A stretch of 8,036 bases of DNA from an uncultured Oscillospiraceae bacterium (lineage in GTDB: Bacteria > Bacillota_A > Clostridia > Oscillospirales > Oscillospiraceae): assembly GCA_900770015.1 (NCBI GenBank), contig CAAGIU010000134.1:1-8036 (forward strand), given 5' to 3'. The translations under genes and the position numbers were made by a program. The notes beneath the pieces were generated by a model. The model saw only the letters and a list, made by a program, of their open reading frames with translations. It searched no databases and was not told where the DNA came from. This document shows, piece by piece, positions 1 to 6,019 of the stretch. The stretch's first letter is position 1. Each line of letters opens with the position of its first letter.

Positions 1-2707
1 CCGCGGCTCCATCAGTGCCGAGAGCATTGAGGAAGCCTACGCCAACAACGACATCATCGCCGGCGAGGGCATGACCCTGCTGGAGAACCACAACAAGGCA
101 CTCCCCCTGGAAAGCGGCGCCAAGATCAATGTCTTTGGCTGGGCATCCACCAACCCCGTCTACGGCGGTGTCGGCTCCGGTGCTCTGAACACCCAGTATG
201 CCACCACCTCTCTGCTGGACGGTCTGACCCAGGCCGGCTTCCAGGTCAACCAGGAGCTGGTGGACTTCTACACCGGCTACAAGGCTGAGCGCTGCTCCGT
301 GGGCATGTGGGCCCAGGACTGGACTCTGCCCGAGCCCAACGTGAACCTGTACACCTCCGAAATGATGGCTAACGCCAAGAGCTTCTCTGATACCGCAGTG
401 GTGGTCATCTCCCGTCCCGGCGGCGAGAACGCCGATATGCCCACCGATATGATCTCCGTGGTGGACGGCTCCTGGAAGGAGCTGGACAATGTCACCGGCA
501 ACTCCTACTTCAACGGTGTGTACGATGACACCATGAACGAGGGCAATGACTGGGACAAGGGCGATCACTACCTGCAGCTGACCAACCGCGAGGAAGAGAT
601 GCTCAAGCTGGTCCGCGACAACTTCGGCAAGGTCATCGTGGTCATCAACACCAACAACGCCATGGAGCTGGGCTTCCTGAAGGACTACAATGTGGATGCC
701 GCCATCTACGCTCCCTGCCCCGGCCAGTCCGGCTTCTCCGCTCTGGGCAAGGTTCTGGACGGCGAGATCAACCCCTCCGGCAAGACCGTGGACACCTGGC
801 TGTACGACCTGAAGAGCTCCCCCATCTACAACAACTTCGGCTACTTTGTCTATGACAACATGGACGAGTACGCTTACAGCTCCTACTCCCGTTTCCTGGG
901 TAAGGACACCACCGCAATCCCCATGTTTGTCAACTATGTGGAAGGCATCTACGTTGGCTACAAGTTCTATGAGACCGCTGCCGCAGAAGGCTTCCTGGAG
1001 TACGACGAGCATGTTGTCTATCCCTTCGGCTACGGCCTGAGCTACACCACCTTCGAGCAGAAGATGAGCAAGATCACCGAGTCCAACGGCAATCTGACCT
1101 TCGATGTCACTGTCACCAACACCGGTGATACCGCCGGCAAGACCGTCGTGGAAATCTTCTTCAATCCTCCCTATACCAACGGCGGCATTGAGAAGGCCAC
1201 CGCAAACCTGATCGCATTCGACAAGACCGAAATTCTGGAGCCCGGCGCTTCCGAGACCGTCAGCTTCTCCATCCCCCTGGAGGATATGGCCTCCTACGAT
1301 GAGTACAACAACAAGGCTTACGTCCTGGAGAAGGGCCGCTATGTGATCTCCGTCAACGCCGATTCCCACACCATCCTGGATTCCAAGACCTATACCGTCA
1401 AGTCCGACGTGGTCTACAAGGACGGCCGTTCCACCGACCAGACTGCTCCCACCAACCAGTTTGACGGTGCCCACGGCGACGTGACCTACCTGTCCCGTGC
1501 CGACGGCTTTGCCAACTACGCCGAAGCCACCGCCGCTCCCAAGAGCATGTCCATGGCAGCCGATGCCAAGGCAGGCTTCATCAACAACGCTGTCTACAAT
1601 CCCGAGGACTACAACAACCCCGACGATGTGATGCCCACCACCGGCGCCAAGAACGGCCTGAAGCTCATCGACCTGCGGGGCAAGGACTACGACGATCCCA
1701 TGTGGGATCAGCTGCTGGATCAGCTGACCATCAGCGAGATGGCTGAGCTGATCGCCATGGGCGGCTATCAGACCGCTCCCATTGCCTCCATCGAAAAGGT
1801 GAACACCTACGACTGCGACGGCCCCGCTTCCATCAACAACAACTTCACCAAGCAGGGTTCCATCGGCTACTGCGGCACCGTGATGCTGGCTTCCACCTGG
1901 AACACCGACAGCACCTACATGTTCGGCCAGTCCATCGGTAAGATGGCTGACGAGCTGAATGTCTCCGGCTGGTACGCTCCCGCCATGAACAACCACCGTT
2001 CCGCCTTCTCCGGCCGTAACTTCGAGTACTACTCCGAGGACGGCGTGCTGGCAGGTAAGCTCACCGCCAAGGCCATCCAGGGCGCTGAGGAGTCCGGTGT
2101 CTACGCCTACATGAAGCACTTCGCCATGAACGATCAGGAGACCGGCCGTAACACCATGCTGTGCACCTGGTCCAACGAGCAGGCAATCCGCGAAATCTAC
2201 CTGAAGCCCTTCGAAATCGCCGTGAAGGAAGGCGGCGCAGATGCCGTCATGTCCTCCTTCAACTACATCGGCACCACCTGGGCAGGCGGCAACGACGCCC
2301 TGCTGAACAAGGTTCTGCGTGACGAGTGGGGCTTCGTGGGTATGGTCCTGACCGACTACTTCGGCGTGTACGGTTACATGGACGCTGACCAGGGCATCCG
2401 CAACGGCAACGACTTCTGCCTGGTCAACTATCCCACCGCCACCAACTACCTGACCGACCAGACCAGCGCCACCTCCGTGATCGCTGCCCGTCAGGCCACC
2501 AAGAACATCCTCTACACCGTGGTCAACAGCCGCGCCTACGCAGAGGAGAACCTGAACCCCGGCCTGCCCACCTGGCAGATTCTGCTGATCACCGGTACCG
2601 TTCTGGCAGTTGCCCTGCTGGGTCTGTGGGAATTCATGCTGATCAAGTCCTACAGAAAGGCCCATAAGGACACCGTCGTAGAGACTGTCCCCGCTGAAAA
2701 CAAATAA
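1..2707 (+). CDS. Membrane-anchored, domain-permuted glycoside hydrolase family 3 (beta-glucosidase-like), 5'-truncated by window edge
   Basis: Hydrolyses terminal beta-linked sugars (GH3); exact substrate unknown. The frame is open from base 2. The ATG at 71 is internal, because the residues before it already match the start of a GH3 C-domain; the true start, probably with an N-terminal signal or anchor, lies upstream. Numbering from that ATG, the domain order is swapped: GH3 C-domain about 1-330 (TLLEN..LPL, ending YPFGYGLSYTTF), fibronectin III-like domain about 340-445, linker, GH3 N-domain about 540-800. N-domain signatures are DGP at D583, NFEYYSED, KHFAMND at K682-H683, and TDYFG with D762 as predicted nucleophile. 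E119 in GGENADMP is the acid/base candidate, although that motif is divergent. Residues about 835-858 form one transmembrane helix followed by a basic tail (KSYRKAHK), so the enzyme should face outward with its tail in the cytoplasm. C-before-N GH3 enzymes are known in rumen Firmicutes. Family is confident; location is inferred. Confidence 0.93.
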   Translation, partial: RGSISAESIEEAYANNDIIAGEGMTLLENHNKALPLESGAKINVFGWASTNPVYGGVGSGALNTQYATTSLLDGLTQAGFQVNQELVDFYTGYKAERCSVGMWAQDWTLPEPNVNLYTSEMMANAKSFSDTAVVVISRPGGENADMPTDMISVVDGSWKELDNVTGNSYFNGVYDDTMNEGNDWDKGDHYLQLTNREEEMLKLVRDNFGKVIVVINTNNAMELGFLKDYNVDAAIYAPCPGQSGFSALGKVLDGEINPSGKTVDTWLYDLKSSPIYNNFGYFVYDNMDEYAYSSYSRFLGKDTTAIPMFVNYVEGIYVGYKFYETAAAEGFLEYDEHVVYPFGYGLSYTTFEQKMSKITESNGNLTFDVTVTNTGDTAGKTVVEIFFNPPYTNGGIEKATANLIAFDKTEILEPGASETVSFSIPLEDMASYDEYNNKAYVLEKGRYVISVNADSHTILDSKTYTVKSDVVYKDGRSTDQTAPTNQFDGAHGDVTYLSRADGFANYAEATAAPKSMSMAADAKAGFINNAVYNPEDYNNPDDVMPTTGAKNGLKLIDLRGKDYDDPMWDQLLDQLTISEMAELIAMGGYQTAPIASIEKVNTYDCDGPASINNNFTKQGSIGYCGTVMLASTWNTDSTYMFGQSIGKMADELNVSGWYAPAMNNHRSAFSGRNFEYYSEDGVLAGKLTAKAIQGAEESGVYAYMKHFAMNDQETGRNTMLCTWSNEQAIREIYLKPFEIAVKEGGADAVMSSFNYIGTTWAGGNDALLNKVLRDEWGFVGMVLTDYFGVYGYMDADQGIRNGNDFCLVNYPTATNYLTDQTSATSVIAARQATKNILYTVVNSRAYAEENLNPGLPTWQILLITGTVLAVALLGLWEFMLIKSYRKAHKDTVVETVPAENK

Positions 2708-2733
2708 GTTTCCTTCTCTTCCTTTCCTATTGT

Positions 2734-2761
2734 GAGCCTCCCTCCTTCGGGAGGGGGGCTT
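2734..2761 (+). terminator. UUCG-capped hairpin, probable terminator after the anchored GH3 gene
   Basis: GCCTCCCTCC (2736-2745) pairs with GGAGGGGGGC (2750-2759) around a TTCG loop closed by C-G, a very stable tetraloop. The stem has 10 pairs including one G-U, and A2735-T2760 plus G2734-T2761 can extend it. It starts 29 bases after the stop codon at 2705-2707. The run of T expected after an intrinsic terminator is missing (TTGCGCCCTGT follows), so termination may be partial and some transcripts may continue into the next GH3 gene. Confidence 0.6.
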
Positions 2762-2779
2762 GCGCCCTGTCTGGATGCG

Positions 2780-2800
2780 AGGGCTGAAAAAATCAGCTTT
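2780..2800 (+). repeat. Small inverted repeat in the leader of the second GH3 gene
   Basis: GCTGA (2783-2787) and TCAGC (2793-2797) are perfect inverted copies around five A residues. Two G-U pairs and an A-U pair (2780-2782 with 2798-2800) can extend the stem. It sits about 40 bases before the GH3 start codon. It could be an operator dyad or a leader hairpin, or chance; I found no convincing -35/-10 pair around it to decide. Confidence 0.3.
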
Positions 2801-2838
2801 GGCATCTGAACAGAGACTATGAAAAAGGAGAGATATCC

Positions 2839-5268
2839 ATGAATATGGAACCCTACATCCGCAAACTGACGCTGGAGCAAAAGGCCGCCCTGCTCCAGGG
2901 CTGGAGCACCTGGACCACCTGGGACGGCAGCAAGCTGGGAATCCCCGCCATTTTCCTGTCCGACGGCCCCCACGGTCTGCGCAAGCAGGCAGGAGCGGGA
3001 GACCATCTGGGTCTGAATGCCTCGGTGCCTGCCACCTGCTTCCCCACTGCCGCCACCATGGCAAACTCCTGGGATGATGCCCTGGGCGAGGAGCTGGGAA
3101 AAGCCCTGGGCGAGGAGGCCGCAGCCAATGACGTTCATGTGGTTCTTGGCCCCGGTCTGAACATGAAGCGCAGCCCCCTGTGCGGACGGAACTTCGAGTA
3201 TTTCTCCGAGGACCCCTATCTGGCGGGCAAAATGGGTGCGGCCTATGTCCGGGGCATCCAGTCCGCCGGTGCCGCTGCCTGCCCCAAGCATTTTGCCGCC
3301 AACTCCCAGGAGCTGCGCCGGATGAGCATGGACTCCGTGGTGGACGAAAGAACCCTGCGGGAAATCTACCTCACCGCCTTTGAAATTGCCGTGAAGGAAG
3401 GCAAGGCAAAGGCCATCATGTCCAGCTACAATATGGTCAACGGCACCTACGCCAACGAAAATACCCACCTGCTGACCGAGATCCTGCGCGGCGAGTGGGG
3501 CTTTGACGGCTTCGTGGTCACCGACTGGGGCGGAGACAACGACCACACCGAGGGCGTAAAGGCCGGCTCCAACCTGGTGATGCCCGTCCCCGGCCCCGAC
3601 TGTGCCCTTGGTCTTGTGAAGGCGGTTCGGGAAGGACGGATCGAAGAGAAGGTGCTGGACGACCGTCTGCGGGAGCTGCTGAAGCAGGTATTCTCCCTGA
3701 CGGAATCCGTGGGCAAGGCTCCCAAGGCATTTGACGTGGATGCCCACCATGCCATCGCCAGAAGGTGCGCCGAGCAGTCCATCGTCCTGCTGGACAACGA
3801 CGGCATTCTGCCTTTGAAGGCGCAGACCAAAGCCGCCGTCATCGGCGACTTTGCGAAGGCTCCCCGGTATCAGGGCGCAGGCTCCAGTCAGGTCAATCCC
3901 ACCAAGCTGGACAACCTCTACGACTGCCTGAGCGCCGCCGGTGTCACCATCACCGGGTACGCCCAGGGCTTTGACCGCAAGAACCCCATGCCCATCCCCA
4001 CCATGATCGACGAGGCCGTGGCCGTGGCTAAGGACGCGGAAACGGTGCTGCTGTGCGTGGGCCTGGATGAGATCCTGGAATCCGAGGGCATGGATCGGCA
4101 GCACATGGAGCTGAGCAAGAGCCAGCAGGCGCTGATCGACGCGGTGTGCGCCGTCAACAAAAACGTGATCCTGGTGCTCTCCGGCGGTGCTCCCTTCGTC
4201 ATGCCGGACAAGGCCAAGTACCGCGCCGCCATCCACGGCTACCTGGGTGGTCAGGCCGGTGCCGGTGCCATGGCAGATGCTCTGCTGGGCAAAATCAACC
4301 CCTGCGGCAAGCTCAACGAAACCTGGCCGGAGAAGCTGGAGGACAACCCCTCCTATCCCTACTTCCCCAGCAAAGAACGGACCAGCGAATATCGTGAGGG
4401 CCTGTACATCGGCTACCGCTTCTATGATACTGCGGGTGTCCCCGTCCGTTATCCCTTCGGCTACGGCCTGAGCTATACTACCTTCTCCTACTCCGACATT
4501 CACGCAGACAAAGACGGCGTCACCTTCACCGTCACCAACACCGGCAAGGTGGACGGCGCGGAGGTTGCTGAGGTTTACGTTTCCTGCAGCAGCGGCAAGG
4601 TCTTCCGTCCCAAGAAGGAGCTGAAGGGCTTTGCCAAGGTGTTCCTGAAGGCCGGCGAAAGCAAGACCGTCACCGTAAAGCTGGATGACAAGGCCTTCCG
4701 TTACTTCAACGTCAAAACCGACCGCTGGGAAGTGGAGACCGCTGACTATGAAATCAGCGTGGGTGCCAGCGTGGCGGACATCCGTCTGGCGGACACCGTC
4801 CATGTGACCGGTCAGGAAGCTCCTGCTCCCTACGGCAGCCTGCCCTGCTACGAAAGCGGCAGCATCACCGCCGTTTCCGACGGGGAATTCCAGGCGCTGC
4901 TGGGCCGTCCCATTCCCGACGGCAGCTGGAGCGGCAGCCTGCAGAAGAACGACGCCATCTGCCAGCTGTACTATGCAAAAACCGGCGTTGCCAGACTGGC
5001 ATACAAGATTCTGACCCATATGAAGGACAAGGCAGACGCCAAGGGCAAGCCCGACCTGAACATCCTGTTCATCTACAACATGCCCTTCCGCGCCCTGGGC
5101 AAAATGGCAGGCGGCATGGTCAGTGAAAAGATGGTGGACGACATTCTGCTGCTGGTCAACGGCCACTTCTGGCGCGGCCTGGGCCGGGTGATTGCGGACT
5201 TCTTCCGCAACCTGGGCAGCAACAAGGCATATATGAAACAACTGGAAGTCAACAAGGAGGACACATAA
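2839..5268 (+). CDS. Glycoside hydrolase family 3 beta-glycosidase (beta-glucosidase-like), conventional domain order, cytoplasmic
   Basis: 809 aa; removes terminal beta-linked sugars from oligosaccharides or glycosides (GH3 retaining mechanism). AAGGAG at 2825-2830 lies 8 bases before the ATG and fixes the start; the LTLEQKAALLQG opening is typical for the family. There is no signal peptide or membrane helix, so it should act in the cytoplasm on imported substrate. GH3 N-domain about 1-300: DGPHG (D42, -1 subsite), GRNFEYFSEDP, CPKHFAANSQE (K150-H151), and VTDWGG with D229 as nucleophile. C-domain about 313-550: LDNDGILPL, ESEGMDR with E414 or E416 as acid/base, and YPFGYGLSYTTF. Fibronectin III-like domain about 560-655. 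A tail of about 135 residues (676-809) follows whose function I cannot name. The stop is one base from the GtrA start, indicating an operon. Beta-xylosidase or other GH3 specificities cannot be excluded. Confidence 0.95.
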   Translation: MNMEPYIRKLTLEQKAALLQGWSTWTTWDGSKLGIPAIFLSDGPHGLRKQAGAGDHLGLNASVPATCFPTAATMANSWDDALGEELGKALGEEAAANDVHVVLGPGLNMKRSPLCGRNFEYFSEDPYLAGKMGAAYVRGIQSAGAAACPKHFAANSQELRRMSMDSVVDERTLREIYLTAFEIAVKEGKAKAIMSSYNMVNGTYANENTHLLTEILRGEWGFDGFVVTDWGGDNDHTEGVKAGSNLVMPVPGPDCALGLVKAVREGRIEEKVLDDRLRELLKQVFSLTESVGKAPKAFDVDAHHAIARRCAEQSIVLLDNDGILPLKAQTKAAVIGDFAKAPRYQGAGSSQVNPTKLDNLYDCLSAAGVTITGYAQGFDRKNPMPIPTMIDEAVAVAKDAETVLLCVGLDEILESEGMDRQHMELSKSQQALIDAVCAVNKNVILVLSGGAPFVMPDKAKYRAAIHGYLGGQAGAGAMADALLGKINPCGKLNETWPEKLEDNPSYPYFPSKERTSEYREGLYIGYRFYDTAGVPVRYPFGYGLSYTTFSYSDIHADKDGVTFTVTNTGKVDGAEVAEVYVSCSSGKVFRPKKELKGFAKVFLKAGESKTVTVKLDDKAFRYFNVKTDRWEVETADYEISVGASVADIRLADTVHVTGQEAPAPYGSLPCYESGSITAVSDGEFQALLGRPIPDGSWSGSLQKNDAICQLYYAKTGVARLAYKILTHMKDKADAKGKPDLNILFIYNMPFRALGKMAGGMVSEKMVDDILLLVNGHFWRGLGRVIADFFRNLGSNKAYMKQLEVNKEDT
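5254..5260 (+). promoter_or_regulatory. Ribosome binding site for the GtrA-family gene, inside the GH3 coding end
   Basis: AAGGAGG lies 9 bases before the ATG at 5270 and within the last codons of the upstream GH3 gene, whose TAA is at 5266-5268. This near-perfect site decides the GtrA start. It also implies that the ribosome ending GH3 translation is well placed to reinitiate, so the two proteins are probably translationally coupled. Confidence 0.8.
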
Positions 5269-5269
5269 C

Positions 5270-5830
5270 ATGAACGCAATCAAAACCTGGTGGGGCAATT
5301 TTGTCGAAAAACATCCCTCTCTTTCCCAGTGGATCCGGGAGGGCGGCCTGTTCGTCATCGTCAGCAACGCCATCACCGTATTCAAGTACCTGCTGCTGAC
5401 CTTCCTGCCCGCAGCCTTTGCGTACCTCGGCAGCCGGGACTTTGGCTTCCCGGGAATCAACCTGACGCTCTTTGGCATTGAGTTCAAGTGGTACATCATC
5501 GGTTACGGCGCGGAGCAGGGCGGCATCGCCTACTTCACTGCCTACATGATCGCCATGTTCATCGGCGAGGTGATCAATTTCTTCATCCAGAGAAGCTGGG
5601 TGTTCCGCTCCAAGGGCAACATCCTCCGTCAGGGCATGTGGTACCTGCTGGCCTTCTGCGTGGTCACCTGCGTGGTTAACTCCATCAACTGCATCTGGGC
5701 CGCTGTGGCCGGTCACTTTGTGGCTCCCTGGCTGTACAACATCGGCACCACCGTTCTCAACGGCGGCGTTTCCATGGTGGTCTTCTTCATCGTTAACAAG
5801 ATCGTCTTCCACGACAAAGCGGAAGCGTAA
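5270..5830 (+). CDS. GtrA-family four-helix membrane protein
   Basis: 186 aa integral membrane protein. GtrA-family proteins are thought to help move or present polyprenyl-phosphate-linked sugars across the membrane for modification of surface polysaccharide or teichoic acid; many members are uncharacterised. Four hydrophobic segments are visible at about 26-53, 86-106, 122-146 and 154-180. The family hallmark is NFFIQRSWVF (103-112) at the end of the second segment, and VNKIVF (175-180) at the C-terminus fits the family. A loop of about 30 residues (54-85, with aromatic and glycine residues) between helices 1 and 2 makes it longer than most members as I remember them. It starts one base after the GH3 stop with its own strong ribosome binding site, and a terminator follows its own stop, so it is the last gene of that unit. 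Family is confident; the sugar handled is unknown. Confidence 0.88.
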   Translation: MNAIKTWWGNFVEKHPSLSQWIREGGLFVIVSNAITVFKYLLLTFLPAAFAYLGSRDFGFPGINLTLFGIEFKWYIIGYGAEQGGIAYFTAYMIAMFIGEVINFFIQRSWVFRSKGNILRQGMWYLLAFCVVTCVVNSINCIWAAVAGHFVAPWLYNIGTTVLNGGVSMVVFFIVNKIVFHDKAEA

Positions 5831-5840
5831 TCATGGTTTC

Positions 5841-5874
5841 AAAGCCCGGATTTTCTCAGGAAGATCCGGGCTTT
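5841..5874 (+). terminator. Intrinsic terminator ending the GH3-GtrA unit
   Basis: AAAGCCCGGAT (5841-5851) and ATCCGGGCTTT (5864-5874) are a perfect 11-bp inverted repeat around a 12-base loop, starting 10 bases after the GtrA stop codon. The right arm ends in CTTT followed by CCCCTT, a short pyrimidine tail rather than a full T-run. Because the left arm starts with AAA, the stem could also work from the opposite direction. It separates the carbohydrate genes from the sulfur-redox gene. Confidence 0.72.
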
Positions 5875-5909
5875 CCCCTTCCGTCACCGCAGGAATATTT
5901 ACGCTTTGC

Positions 5910-5943
5910 TGTTGAAAATTTCACCATGATGCGGTATTATGGT
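5910..5943 (+). promoter_or_regulatory. Two candidate operator dyads overlapping the promoter
   Basis: The first imperfect inverted repeat, 5910-5926 (TGTTGAAA-A-TTTCACCA), has 7 of 8 pairs matching and covers the -35 box. The second, 5923-5943 (ACCATGAT-GCGGT-ATTATGGT), has 7 of 8 pairs matching and covers the -10 box. They share four bases. A dyad on each promoter element suggests a repressor, plausibly a redox or sulfur sensor given the downstream enzyme, but no regulator gene is in the window and I cannot assign a family. Confidence 0.35.
5912..5940 (+). promoter_or_regulatory. Sigma-A-type promoter for the CoA-disulfide reductase fusion gene
   Basis: TTGAAA (5912-5917) and TATTAT (5935-5940) each differ from the TTGACA/TATAAT consensus at one base and are separated by exactly 17 bases. 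Transcription would start near 5947, giving a leader of about 70 bases. The location, after a terminator and before an oppositely themed gene, fits an independent transcription unit. No start site has been measured; this is a consensus match only. Confidence 0.65.
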
Positions 5944-5963
5944 GACAGAATTATACTGGCTTT

Positions 5964-5988
5964 GGATGCCCCGGGGCCGTCGGCGTCC
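5964..5988 (+). promoter_or_regulatory. Leader hairpin upstream of the CoA-disulfide reductase fusion
   Basis: GGATGCC (5964-5970) pairs with GGCGTCC (5982-5988) in a 7-bp stem with one G-U and an 11-base C/G-rich loop, about 31 bases before the ATG and downstream of the predicted transcription start. It is too small for a known riboswitch and has no T-run, so it may only stabilise the leader. Confidence 0.3.
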
Positions 5989-6019
5989 ATGAAGTCATTT
6001 ACGAAAGGATGTATCCAAT

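Noticed and set aside
71..73. ATG at 71 as the true start of the first GH3 gene
   Set aside because: The frame is open to the left edge, and the residues upstream continue the expected GH3 C-domain helix just before TLLEN; no ribosome binding site precedes the ATG.
1019..1044. A 26-base exact match to 4450-4475
   Set aside because: It encodes the conserved YPFGYGLSY motif in both GH3 genes; shared protein sequence and codon bias explain it, so it is not a mobile or regulatory repeat.
2799..2820. TTGGCA and GACTAT as a promoter for the second GH3 gene
   Set aside because: The spacing is only 10 bases, far from the needed 16-18, and the -10 match is weak.
2650..5499. A 949-codon open frame on the minus strand
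   Set aside because: It is the antisense shadow of the GH3 gene. Its protein is low-complexity (rich in G, A, V, H, Q), shows no domain, spans the terminator region and the GtrA start, and arises because strong third-position G/C bias removes stops in that antisense frame.
5249..5812. A 187-codon minus-strand frame opposite the GtrA gene
   Set aside because: The sense frame has four membrane helices and the NFxxxRxWVF motif; the antisense product is acidic and compositionally odd.
5909..5926. Possible Rex (NADH-sensor) operator at the -35 region
   Set aside because: The right half resembles TTCACAA, but the left half matches only about 4 of 7 positions of TTGTGAA and the dyad centre is on a base, unlike the even-length Rex site. 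Kept only as an unassigned dyad.
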